DNA from: Schleiferiaceae bacterium
GTDB lineage: Bacteria; Bacteroidota; Bacteroidia; Flavobacteriales; Schleiferiaceae
DNA: 28,124 nt
Assembly: GCA_030831045.1 (NCBI GenBank)
Contig: JAURMB010000034.1
Location: 1 to 28,124, forward strand
Direction: 5' to 3'
Position numbers and translations under genes: made by a program. Each line of letters opens with the position of its first letter. Within the stretch, counting starts at the first letter, position 1. Under the pieces are notes generated by a model. The model was not told the origin of the DNA. It saw only the letters and a list, made by a program, of their open reading frames with translations, and ran no database searches. Positions 1 to 6,751 of this stretch are shown here, piece after piece.

Positions 1-1
1 C

Positions 2-19
2 CGCAGCCCACAGGCTGCG
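2..19 (-). other. GC-rich hairpin downstream of the cobalamin aptamer
   Basis: A perfect 7-bp inverted repeat, CGCAGCC / GGCTGCG, around a 4-nt loop lies about 40 nt beyond the 3' end of the B12 aptamer in the direction of minus-strand transcription. It could be part of the expression platform (a terminator stem or a stem hiding the start region). What follows it is off the window, so neither a U-tract nor a start codon can be checked. Confidence 0.4.
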
Positions 20-58
20 AAGCAATCGCTGCATCATCTTCAGGGCGCACTCTTCCCG

Positions 59-240
59 GCACGCTCGGATTATCGTTCGAGGCAGGTCTTCTGGCTCGTT
101 CCCCGACACGCCCCCTTCCCGGTTGCCCAGTGGGTTGTTGCGGCGTGCGGTGGGTCTGGAACTTACAGCTGCGGGTACAGCTCCGGTATTGCACCGGATT
201 CCCTTTTCAGCACGCGGATTGAGGCGTTCTCAGCGCGTGC
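59..240 (-). promoter_or_regulatory. Cobalamin (B12) riboswitch
   Basis: On the minus strand the canonical B12 box AGCCAGAAGACCTGCC is present in full (positions 96-81). Upstream of it lies the conserved core: GGGAAtccGGTGcaAtacC, then GCtGtaCCCGCagCTGTaA (about 203-162). This order matches cobalamin-riboswitch aptamers. The outer ends can pair as GCACGC (240-235) with GCGTGC (64-59), consistent with a closing stem. The 5' strand can alternatively pair with CGCGTGC (216-210) in a local hairpin. Members of this family bind adenosyl- or methylcobalamin and usually repress B12 transport (BtuB-type TonB receptors), B12 synthesis or B12-independent isoenzymes. The controlled gene lies to the left of the window, so its identity is unknown. 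The HMG-CoA lyase gene lies upstream and is not its target. Confidence 0.93.
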
Positions 241-252
241 ACCGCGAACGCA

Positions 253-1122
253 TCAAAGGTAGTTAAAAAACGCGCGGGCCGCGTTGTGGGCCGATTCCAG
301 CGCCAGCGGCTTCACGCCAAACGTGGCTCCGCGGGCGGTAGCAAACGTGAGCAGGGCCTCTGAAGGGAGGTTGCCAACCAGGTGGTTTTGGGCAAACGGG
401 CATCCGCCCAGGCCGAGCAGCGCCGAATCAAAGCGGCGAATTCCCGACTCCCAAGCTGCCTCGAGCAGCCCGTTCGTAAGGGCTTCAGCCGCAGGCATGT
501 GCAGGTGCAGGCCCAGGATCGAAGCGCCGGCTGCCGTACGCACCGTGGCGACCACGTCGCGAATGCTTTGGGGAGTCGCACTTCCGACCGTGTCGCTAAT
601 GGAAAGTACCGAAGGCTGCCATTGGTTCGCGGCCTTATGCGCCCATTCGGCCACAAGGTCGAGGGTATTCGGCTCGCCGTAGGGGTTGCCGAAGGCCATC
701 GACAGGTAGACGACAACCTCTTTGCCTGCAGAATGGGCGCGCTCAATGGACGGAGTCCATTCGTCCAATACCTGAAGCTGGCTTCGGTTGGTGTTGCGGC
801 GCTGAAACTGTTCGCTGATTGAGAACGGAACCCCGACAACATCTACCGCCGAATGCGCCACCGCGCGGTCAATTCCCTGAGCATTGGCGGCGATGACCAG
901 AAATTTGTTGGCACCCTTTACGGGCGCCAGGGCGTCAAGTACCTCGACCGAATCCGCCATCTGCGGAATCGCCTTGGGCGACACTAAGCTCGCCACGTCG
1001 AGGTAGTCAAAGCCCACCGCCAAAAGCCGCTTGAGGTAGGCGATTTTATCCTGCGTCGCAAAAACCGTCGGATAGCCCTGCATCGCGTCGCGCGGGCACT
1101 CGACCCAAATTAGGCGTTCCAT
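253..1122 (-). CDS. mvaB: Hydroxymethylglutaryl-CoA lyase (HMGL-like)
   Basis: Predicted to cleave HMG-CoA to acetoacetate and acetyl-CoA, the last step of leucine breakdown; cytoplasmic. The 289-residue product is a normal-length TIM-barrel enzyme of the HMGL/DRE-metallolyase family. Visible motifs are VECPRDAMQG at residues 8-16 (substrate-binding Arg and metal-binding Asp), the metal-binding HLH at 206-208, and GLGGCPFA with a downstream GN at 237-251, which holds the flexible-loop cysteine of HMG-CoA lyases. The start is the ATG at 1122, where homology begins (MERLIWVE). A longer frame back to 1287 gives arginine-rich, non-homologous sequence antisense-like to pyrD reading and is rejected. 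The gene begins 13 nt inside the pyrD 3' end, so the two are probably cotranscribed. Its stop codon is shared with the promoter box of the B12 riboswitch. The general HMGL family also includes citramalate-type synthases, but the GLGGCP signature favours HMG-CoA lyase. Confidence 0.88.
   Translation of the reverse strand: MERLIWVECPRDAMQGYPTVFATQDKIAYLKRLLAVGFDYLDVASLVSPKAIPQMADSVEVLDALAPVKGANKFLVIAANAQGIDRAVAHSAVDVVGVPFSISEQFQRRNTNRSQLQVLDEWTPSIERAHSAGKEVVVYLSMAFGNPYGEPNTLDLVAEWAHKAANQWQPSVLSISDTVGSATPQSIRDVVATVRTAAGASILGLHLHMPAAEALTNGLLEAAWESGIRRFDSALLGLGGCPFAQNHLVGNLPSEALLTFATARGATFGVKPLALESAHNAARAFFNYL
254..261 (-). promoter_or_regulatory. -7 promoter box for the B12 riboswitch transcript
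   Basis: On the minus strand, TACCTTTG matches the Bacteroidota -7 consensus TAnnTTTG exactly. It ends 13 nt before the first base of the riboswitch's predicted closing stem, so transcription would begin almost at the aptamer. The box overlaps the last codons and the TGA stop of the HMG-CoA lyase gene. No clear -33 TTG element is seen. Confidence 0.6.
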
Positions 1123-2138
1123 GCGGCGGCAAGTTGGCGGACCATGGCCGGACCTTCGTAGACCAGACCGGAATAGACTTGAACGAGGTCGGCCCCGGCG
1201 TTGAGCTTGTCCTGAACGTCCTGGGCGGTGCGCACCCCTCCGACGCCGATTACCGAGGCGGAACTCCCCACCGCTTCTCGCACCCACTCCACGACTTCGG
1301 TGGAGCGGCGGGTGAGCGGAGCCCCACTGAGGCCGCCGGCGCCGATGGCATCAATGCGGACTTGCGGCGTGCGGAGGCCGTTGCGACCGACGGTGGTGTT
1401 GGTGGCGATAATTCCTCGCAGGCCGCACTCGACGGCAAGGGCCGCAGTGCGCTGCACGTGCTCTTTGCTCGAGTCCGGATCAATTTTCACGGCTACCGGC
1501 TTACCTCCGAGGCGCTTGGCTTCATCGGCAACGGCTTGCAGCAGCGCGCGCATGCTGGCTTCGGACTGCAGGTCGCGCAATCCCGGTGTGTTGGGCGACG
1601 AAACGTTGACCGCGATGTAGTCCACCACGGCATACACCGCGTTGAGTGCCGCGAGGTAGTCGTCTACGGCTTGTTCGTTGGCGGTGGTTTTGTTGCGACC
1701 GATGTTGCCGCCCACAATGAGGTTGCGGTGCTTTGATGCCTTGATTCGCAATGCGGCCGCCTCGGCGCCGCCGTTGTTGAATCCCATTCGGTTAATTAGG
1801 GCCTGGTCTTCGGGCAGGCGGAACATGCGCGGCTTCGGGTTGCCCGGTTGGGGCCTGGGAGTGACGGTTCCTATTTCGAGGTGGCTGAAGCCGAGCGCCT
1901 CCCAGGCGCGAAGGGCGACGGCGTTCTTGTCCATTCCGGCAGCCAGCCCAAGGGGGTGGCGAAAAGTCAGTCCCATTGCGTGAACTGGGGCGTCGGGGAC
2001 CGAGCCCACGGCCGCGCGGAGGGCGGCCGTGGTTATTGCGCTCTGGGAAGCGAATTGAAGTCCGCGCAACGCCAAATTGTGGGCGCGCTCAGCGGAAAGC
2101 TGAAAAAGCAAGGGACGGATCAGCGAAGAATACATCAT
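1110..2138 (-). CDS. pyrD: Dihydroorotate dehydrogenase (quinone), class 2
   Basis: Oxidises dihydroorotate to orotate in pyrimidine synthesis, passing electrons to membrane quinone through FMN. The 342-residue product has the N-terminal extension (about residues 1-45) that marks class 2, membrane-associated enzymes. FMN-binding and catalytic motifs are LAAGMDKN (65-72), NVSSPNTPGLR (178-188, with the class 2 catalytic Ser), TNTT (247-250), GAGGLSG (266-272), GVGG (298-301) and the terminal YSGLVYEGP. The start is placed at ATG 2138, matching MMYSSLIRPLLF. A second ATG follows directly at 2135 and a GTG lies at 2144. A TACCTTTG box lies 8 nt upstream of ATG 2138, so the leader is very short whichever start is used. 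Its 3' end overlaps the HMG-CoA lyase start by 13 nt. Confidence 0.95.
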   Translation of the reverse strand: MMYSSLIRPLLFQLSAERAHNLALRGLQFASQSAITTAALRAAVGSVPDAPVHAMGLTFRHPLGLAAGMDKNAVALRAWEALGFSHLEIGTVTPRPQPGNPKPRMFRLPEDQALINRMGFNNGGAEAAALRIKASKHRNLIVGGNIGRNKTTANEQAVDDYLAALNAVYAVVDYIAVNVSSPNTPGLRDLQSEASMRALLQAVADEAKRLGGKPVAVKIDPDSSKEHVQRTAALAVECGLRGIIATNTTVGRNGLRTPQVRIDAIGAGGLSGAPLTRRSTEVVEWVREAVGSSASVIGVGGVRTAQDVQDKLNAGADLVQVYSGLVYEGPAMVRQLAAAWNA

Positions 2139-2146
2139 GGGCACCT

Positions 2147-2172
2147 CAAAGGTAGCGTCGGGGTTAGATTTG
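2147..2172. promoter_or_regulatory. Back-to-back -7 boxes, pyrD (-) and smpB (+)
   Basis: The minus-strand box TACCTTTG (2154-2147) faces pyrD and the plus-strand box TAGATTTG (2165-2172) faces smpB. Both fit TAnnTTTG exactly and are 10 bp apart. The smpB ATG is 4 nt past its box and the pyrD ATG 8 nt past its own. No -33 element is evident; it would have to lie within the opposite gene's start region. Confidence 0.7.
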
Positions 2173-2176
2173 CAGC

Positions 2177-2614
2177 ATGAATCCGGTCATTCAAAACCGC
2201 CGTGCGCGCTACGAATACGTCCTCGAAGAGGAGTTCACGGCCGGCATTATGCTTGCCGGGACCGAAGTCAAGGCCCTGCGCGACGGCAAGGCCAATTTGA
2301 GCGACGCCTACGCCTACGTTTCGGAGGCTGGCGAGGTTTGGATTAAAAACCTCCATATTTCGGAATTCAAATTCGGAACCTATGCGAACCACGCCCCGTT
2401 GCGCGAACGCAAGTTGCTCCTGAAGAAAAACGAACTTAAGAAGATTCGCAAAGAGCTACAAAACAATGGAATAACCCTAATTCCGTTAAAGCTTTACTTT
2501 AGTTCGCGCGGATGGGCCAAGTTGGACATTGCGCTGGCCAAAGGCAAGAAGTTTTACGACAAACGGGCAAGCATCAAAGAGCGCGACATTGACCGCGACG
2601 CGGCACGGGAATAG
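2177..2614 (+). CDS. smpB: SsrA-binding protein SmpB
   Basis: Binds tmRNA (SsrA) and brings it to stalled ribosomes for trans-translation; cytoplasmic. At 145 residues it has the usual SmpB length. Conserved features are GTEVKALRDGKANLSDAY around residues 28-45, the ERKLLL segment, and the tail motif KGKKFYDKR with the following basic-acidic IKERDIDRD stretch, which inserts into the decoding centre. The start ATG is supported by the motif NRRARYEY directly after it and by the -7 box 4 nt upstream. No tmRNA gene is recognised in this window. The gene converges with the alpha/beta hydrolase, with about 52 bp between their stop codons. Confidence 0.97.
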   Translation: MNPVIQNRRARYEYVLEEEFTAGIMLAGTEVKALRDGKANLSDAYAYVSEAGEVWIKNLHISEFKFGTYANHAPLRERKLLLKKNELKKIRKELQNNGITLIPLKLYFSSRGWAKLDIALAKGKKFYDKRASIKERDIDRDAARE

Positions 2615-2620
2615 TCTACG

Positions 2621-2639
2621 GCGCGGCCAATTGGTGCGC
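2621..2639. other. Hairpin between convergent smpB and hydrolase genes
   Basis: GCGCG pairs with TGCGC (one G-T wobble) and CC with GG across an AATT loop, with one bulged G. It sits 7 nt past the smpB stop codon in a 52-bp convergent gap. There is no T-tract on either strand, so it is at best a weak or non-canonical terminator. Confidence 0.3.
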
Positions 2640-2666
2640 AACTGTTGCCCATTAGGTCGTAGCTCT

Positions 2667-3710
2667 TCAGTTTTTCTTGGGTTTAGCCAAAAAATTCGAA
2701 ACGATTTCCAAATATAATTTCGGTTGATCCGTGGCCATGTCGTGTCCCGACTTCCTTAGCACGGCCAACTCCGCAGATGGAATAAGATCTAGGTATTCTG
2801 CCGCGTACCCGCTTGGCTGGTTGTCGCACTCAGCCATTAATACAAGCACAGGGATTCTCAGCTGGGCAAAGGCCTCGCGCCGGTCGGCAACCTCGTTAAA
2901 CCTTTGAACCGTCATGATGTGGGCAAAATACCCTGATCCAGGTTGAACCGGCACGTTTTTTTTCGCCGTACAGGTGGTTGATCGGTTCAATTCACGGTCC
3001 CACAACGCCATATATTGATCCATTTCGGTGTCGGAGCCCAATTTCGTTCCTAAAAAAATCGCGCCAGCCCTTACCCATCGTACCCGCCAGCTTTTCATGC
3101 GTTCGTTTGCGTCGTAGTTGGTTAGCTCCGGTTTAATTGGTACAAACGGTAGATTTTTGGCGGGATTCCTACGCGAAGGGTCAACCGGGAGTATCGGCCC
3201 GGGGACCTCAAAAAGTACTTTTTCAATGCGGTCCGTGGGGTAGTTCTGTAGGTAGTTGGCTACGAGAACGGCACCCCACGAGTGACCAATCAGAATGATT
3301 TTAGGGGCGTCAATTTGCTGAAGTACCGCATGAAGGTCGGCACTGTGTCGGACGACCGAGTAATCGGTTGGGTTTGCAAGTCGGGCAGAATGTCCACTAC
3401 CAATTTGATCGTAGAAATACAAATCATGTCCCTGCGCCGTTAGCGGCTTTAATGCCTCGATTTGGACGTCGCGAACCATGCCCCCTGGCCCTCCATGAAC
3501 GTATACAATGGGCGATTTTTTTAATTGCGAAGTGTGTTCGAGGTGCAGATAGCCAATGTGCGAACCCGTTGTAAGCTCCCAGTAGTTCGTTCCCGCTCGA
3601 GTTACGAATGCCGGCACATCATAGGTACGTGGAACACTGCAGTATACACCCCCAAGGAGGATGGCCAAAAAAATGGTCCCATAAATCGTAGTCCGCAAGG
3701 ATGAGCTCAT
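2667..3710 (-). CDS. Membrane-anchored alpha/beta hydrolase, proline iminopeptidase-like
   Basis: A 347-residue alpha/beta-hydrolase-fold protein resembling peptidase family S33. The family traits seen are the oxyanion-hole motif HGGPGG (72-77), DQIGSGHS (101-108), the nucleophile elbow GHSWG with Ser144, and plausible acid and base residues Asp296 (LMAECDNQP) and His323 (SGHDM). A hydrophobic segment at residues 8-25 acts as a signal anchor or uncleaved signal. A Cys at 24 follows GVY, which is a poor lipobox. The substrate cannot be told from sequence; peptides with N-terminal proline are only one option. The start ATG overlaps the pcm stop by 4 nt (ATGA), so translation is probably coupled. 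Base composition differs from its surroundings: two 60-base blocks counted by hand (3001-3060, 3241-3300) are 42 and 48 percent GC, against 72 percent for 6481-6540. This suggests later acquisition. Confidence 0.8.
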   Translation of the reverse strand: MSSSLRTTIYGTIFLAILLGGVYCSVPRTYDVPAFVTRAGTNYWELTTGSHIGYLHLEHTSQLKKSPIVYVHGGPGGMVRDVQIEALKPLTAQGHDLYFYDQIGSGHSARLANPTDYSVVRHSADLHAVLQQIDAPKIILIGHSWGAVLVANYLQNYPTDRIEKVLFEVPGPILPVDPSRRNPAKNLPFVPIKPELTNYDANERMKSWRVRWVRAGAIFLGTKLGSDTEMDQYMALWDRELNRSTTCTAKKNVPVQPGSGYFAHIMTVQRFNEVADRREAFAQLRIPVLVLMAECDNQPSGYAAEYLDLIPSAELAVLRKSGHDMATDQPKLYLEIVSNFLAKPKKN

Positions 3711-4366
3711 CGCTGCGTCGCCACGTCTTTGAGCATCGGAACAAAGCGAAAGCTCCCAAGGTCTTCATGAATCCAGCTTCCGTCGGGGGCCCGGCGCACG
3801 CGGAGCATGCGCTGCTCCGCCTCTACGTCGCCAACGGGCACCACCAACACGCCGTCAGGCGCCAGCTGTTCCAGCAAATCTCGGGGGAGCTCCGGAGCAG
3901 CAGCGGTAATTAAAATCCCATCAAACGGAGCAAACGCGGGTAAACCTTTGTACCCGTCTCCGAACTTCTGGGTGATGCGACGCATCCCTAATTCCGCCAG
4001 TAATCGCTTACTAAAGTCAAAAAGTGCCTTTTGCCGTTCGATAGTAAAGACTTTGTAGCCCAGTTCTTCGAGCACTGCGGCTTGGTAGCCCGAGCCCGTG
4101 CCGATTTCGAGAATTTTAGCGCCTTCGGGCAAACCCAGCGCGCTCGATTGGACGGCCACCGTGTAGGGCTGAGAAATCGTTTGGCCCGCGGCAATCGGAA
4201 AAGCCACGTCCTGGTAGGCGAATTCTTCGAAGGAACTTTCGAGGAACGCATGGCGCGGAATTCGCCCCATGGCTGATAAAACCCGTTCGTTATCAATGCC
4301 TTTGCTACGCAAGAGGGCGATGAGTTGCTGGCGTTGGCCTTGGTGGCGGGGCAAGTCGGGAGTCAC
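3707..4366 (-). CDS. pcm: Protein-L-isoaspartate O-methyltransferase
   Basis: Repairs age-damaged proteins by SAM-dependent methylation of L-isoaspartyl residues. The 219-residue product shows the family hallmarks GQTISQPY (61-68) and the SAM-binding LEIGTGSGYQAAVL (86-99), then FGDGYKGL and FDGILITAAAP (about 136-158), and a normal C-terminus. I chose the GTG at 4366 as start. It lies 4 nt past a -7-like box (TACTTTCG, minus 4378-4371), the spacing seen at neighbouring genes. A TTG at 4381 is in frame but lies upstream of that box. The family shows no conservation this far upstream, so the start is less certain than the function. The 3' end overlaps the hydrolase start by 4 nt. Confidence 0.94.
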   Translation of the reverse strand: MTPDLPRHQGQRQQLIALLRSKGIDNERVLSAMGRIPRHAFLESSFEEFAYQDVAFPIAAGQTISQPYTVAVQSSALGLPEGAKILEIGTGSGYQAAVLEELGYKVFTIERQKALFDFSKRLLAELGMRRITQKFGDGYKGLPAFAPFDGILITAAAPELPRDLLEQLAPDGVLVVPVGDVEAEQRMLRVRRAPDGSWIHEDLGSFRFVPMLKDVATQR

Positions 4367-4370
4367 GGGC

Positions 4371-4392
4371 CGAAAGTACAACCGTACCTTTG
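4371..4392. promoter_or_regulatory. Back-to-back -7 boxes, pcm (-) and lipoprotein gene (+)
   Basis: Minus strand: TACTTTCG (4378-4371; one mismatch to TAnnTTTG), 4 nt before the pcm GTG. Plus strand: TACCTTTG (4385-4392; exact), 6 nt before the lipoprotein ATG. The two boxes are only 6 bp apart, so the two promoters could hardly be occupied at once. Confidence 0.6.
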
Positions 4393-4398
4393 GCGCGT

Positions 4399-5298
4399 AT
4401 GCGGAACTTCCGGCTTTTTTTCAACGCCCTGGGTGTGGCGGCAGCCCTGAGTACGTGGCCCTTGGTTACGGCCTGCGACCCGAGTGAGGCCAAGCCTGTG
4501 GTCTACCTCGAAATCGACAGCTTGACGCTGAAGCCAGACGCTTCACGAGGAACCTCAAGCGCCCACGTGCGCTCGGTTTGGGTAGAGTCCGAGGGGGTAT
4601 ACTTCGGCGTTTTTCCGCTGCCTGCACGAATTCCATTACCGGTAAACGATCCGACAGCCACAGTGCGGCTTTATCCCGGAGTTGAAGTCAACGGAACCAG
4701 CAGCTTTCAGGCGCAGTACGAGTTTTATCAGCCCTACGAACGGGCGCTGAACAGCAGTTTTGGTTCCACGGTAACGTGGCCGCCGGCGGGCCCTGCGGTT
4801 CTTGAATACGAATCGTGGGCCAACGTCGTTGTAGTAGAGGACTTTGAGGCGGCAGGCATTCAGTTTGCCCCCAGTCCGCGCAGCGACACCGTGTGGACCC
4901 GAACAACTTCTGAACGCTTTCCGGCACCGCAGGGCGAGCTCAACAGCAGCAGCGGCATGGTCATTATGAAGCCCGGCCAGCAGATTTTTGAAGCAATCAC
5001 CCAGCAGGCCTATGTGCTTCCGCGCGGCGGCAGCAACGTGTACCTCGAGTTCAACTACAAGTCCACAATGCCTTTTAGCTTAGGGGTCGTGGCCAACGAG
5101 CCCGGGCAAACGACCCAACAGCCTACGGTCACGTTCCGCGACAAAGCCCAATGGTCCAAGGCCTACGTCAATTTGGTGACCGAAGTTTCGGGATTCCCCA
5201 ATGCCGTGAACTACAACCTCTACCTTGGAGCAGTCCGCACGCGCCCCGACCAAGCAGACACGCTGTGGGTAGATAATTTTAAGCTGGTTTACCGGTGA
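4399..5298 (+). CDS. Conserved Bacteroidota lipoprotein of unknown function
   Basis: A 299-residue secreted lipoprotein. The signal sequence (residues 1-25) ends in a lipobox, LVTAC, with the lipidated Cys at 26, followed by DPSE. The mature part looks beta-rich: an N-terminal third with VYLEIDSLTLK and SVWVESEGVYFGVFPLP, then a likely lectin- or jelly-roll-like half (VVVEDFEAAGIQF, a GMVIMKPGQ strand, VYLEFNYKS, and a terminal LWVDNFKLVYR). I recognise the general type as a lipoprotein common in Bacteroidota next to a sugar-phosphate transferase, but no function is known to me. The start is the ATG at 4399; the TTG at 4390 lies inside the -7 box and would be untranscribed. Its stop overlaps the next gene's GTG by 4 nt, so the two are likely expressed together in surface-polysaccharide work (inference). 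Confidence 0.85.
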   Translation: MRNFRLFFNALGVAAALSTWPLVTACDPSEAKPVVYLEIDSLTLKPDASRGTSSAHVRSVWVESEGVYFGVFPLPARIPLPVNDPTATVRLYPGVEVNGTSSFQAQYEFYQPYERALNSSFGSTVTWPPAGPAVLEYESWANVVVVEDFEAAGIQFAPSPRSDTVWTRTTSERFPAPQGELNSSSGMVIMKPGQQIFEAITQQAYVLPRGGSNVYLEFNYKSTMPFSLGVVANEPGQTTQQPTVTFRDKAQWSKAYVNLVTEVSGFPNAVNYNLYLGAVRTRPDQADTLWVDNFKLVYR

Positions 5299-6728
5299 GC
5301 CCACGGAGCCCACTCCTTCGCAAAATTCAGCGGCGATACACCTTGGCATATGTGCTTGCTGACGCGCTGGCTGCCGGGCTCGCTTACACTTGGTTGTACG
5401 ACTACCGCAAATCGGTCGCCGAACCCGCACGCTTTGGCCTGGAGGAATTGGCTTGGGATTCGTTTTACCCGTTTGGAATGGCCCTTACCGCCCTGCTGTG
5501 GATTGCTACGTTGGGCGTGGTGGGGCTGTACCTAAGCGTTTTGCGCAAGTCGCGGCTCACGGAGCTCAGCCGACTCATTCAGGTTGGCAGCCTATTTATC
5601 CTCGGGTATTTTCTGCTGTTTTTGCTCGACGATTACGTCAAGAGCTACCAAAATTACTGGGGTGAACTTCAGCGATTGGGTGGCGGACTTCTCGCACTAA
5701 GTATTGGTTTTCGCCTGGCGTTAGGAACCCATTTGCGCTGGAAGATTACCCAGAAAAAAATTCACTTCCCCACCCTGCTGATCGGTAAGCGCGACCTCCT
5801 CGAGCTGCACCAAGCCAAGCTGCAATCGCACGCGTCGGCCTCAGGCGAGGTACTGGCCGGTTGGATGTCGGTCGCTCCCGCGAGCGCTGAGGGCCATTGC
5901 TGCGGACTCCCCCACCTCGGGCCGGCGCGGGACGTGGCTCAGTGGGCGAATCGGCTCAACATCGAAGACGTAATCATCGCCCTGCCGCCAAACGAGCACC
6001 AGGAACTCACGCCCATTTTGTTGGAACTCGAGCAGCTCAAGCTGCGGATTTTCATGATTCCCGACACCTACGGAATCTTATCGGGCATGGTTGGGCTCGA
6101 CGAGCACGGCGTTCCGCTAATGGAATGGCACCACGAGCCCATGGACGCGTGGCAGCGAAACAGTAAGCGGGCCGTGGATGTGGCGCTTTCGCTCGGGGCT
6201 CTCAGCCTACTGCTGCCGGTATTTGTGGTGGTGGCGCTGGCGGTTCGGCGCACGCGCGGACCCATATTCTTCACCCAAGAACGCCTTGGCCGGGGCGGAA
6301 CGCGTTTTCAAATTGTCAAGTTCCGCACCATGCGCGTCGACGCGGAGGCGCTAGGACCGCAGCTTTCGAGCGAAGACGACCCGAGAATTACGCCGGTGGG
6401 TCGCGTGCTGCGCAAGTACCGTCTGGATGAACTTCCGCAGTTTTATAACGTTTTGCTGGGCGACATGAGCATCGTTGGTCCGCGCCCGGAACGCGCACAC
6501 TTTGCCGAGCAAATTCTGGCCCGCGCGCCCCAGTACCGCCACGTGTACAAGGTCCGCCCAGGCATAACGAGTTGGGGCATGGTCCGCTACGGGTACGCCA
6601 GTACGGTCGACGAAATGATTCGCCGCATGGAATTTGATCTTTTGTACATTGAAAACATGTCGTGGCGCAACGACTTGAAAGTTTTGGTGTACACCGTCTG
6701 GACGGTCCTTAAGGGGCGCGGAAAGTAG
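5295..6728 (+). CDS. Undecaprenyl-phosphate sugar phosphotransferase (WcaJ/WbaP type)
   Basis: Predicted to move a sugar-1-phosphate from a nucleotide sugar to undecaprenyl phosphate, the first membrane step of exopolysaccharide or O-antigen assembly. The 477-residue protein has N-terminal membrane helices (about 17-35, 58-83, 96-113, 127-146), a central Rossmann-like region (160-270), a re-entrant or membrane helix (293-317) and the bacterial sugar-transferase domain. The latter shows FFTQERLGRGG (325-335), VKFRTM (341-346), DELPQFYNVLLGDMSIVGPRP (378-398) and RPGIT (421-425); the Asp-Glu and GPRPE segments are the catalytic core of this family. The start is a GTG at 5295 overlapping the lipoprotein stop. 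It stands without other polysaccharide genes nearby, apart from the two glycosyltransferases about 9.4 kb downstream. The sugar specificity cannot be read from the sequence. Confidence 0.92.
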   Translation: MSPRSPLLRKIQRRYTLAYVLADALAAGLAYTWLYDYRKSVAEPARFGLEELAWDSFYPFGMALTALLWIATLGVVGLYLSVLRKSRLTELSRLIQVGSLFILGYFLLFLLDDYVKSYQNYWGELQRLGGGLLALSIGFRLALGTHLRWKITQKKIHFPTLLIGKRDLLELHQAKLQSHASASGEVLAGWMSVAPASAEGHCCGLPHLGPARDVAQWANRLNIEDVIIALPPNEHQELTPILLELEQLKLRIFMIPDTYGILSGMVGLDEHGVPLMEWHHEPMDAWQRNSKRAVDVALSLGALSLLLPVFVVVALAVRRTRGPIFFTQERLGRGGTRFQIVKFRTMRVDAEALGPQLSSEDDPRITPVGRVLRKYRLDELPQFYNVLLGDMSIVGPRPERAHFAEQILARAPQYRHVYKVRPGITSWGMVRYGYASTVDEMIRRMEFDLLYIENMSWRNDLKVLVYTVWTVLKGRGK

Positions 6729-6739
6729 GTTTCGGGCCG

Positions 6740-6747
6740 TACTTTTA
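6740..6747 (+). promoter_or_regulatory. -7 box for the 3-hydroxyacyl-CoA dehydrogenase gene
   Basis: TACTTTTA differs from TAnnTTTG only in the last base and ends exactly 4 nt before the ATG at 6752, the same spacing as the other promoter boxes in this window. It lies in the 23-bp gap after the sugar transferase, so the dehydrogenase may start its own transcript. Confidence 0.5.
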
Positions 6748-6751
6748 GGGC

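Noticed and set aside
1123..1287. Upstream in-frame extension of the HMG-CoA lyase gene
   Set aside because: It adds 55 arginine- and glycine-rich residues lying wholly inside pyrD; family homology begins exactly at ATG 1122.
2615..2666. A tmRNA or other small RNA near smpB
   Set aside because: The gap is only 52 bp and holds no tRNA-like ends or tag-coding sequence.
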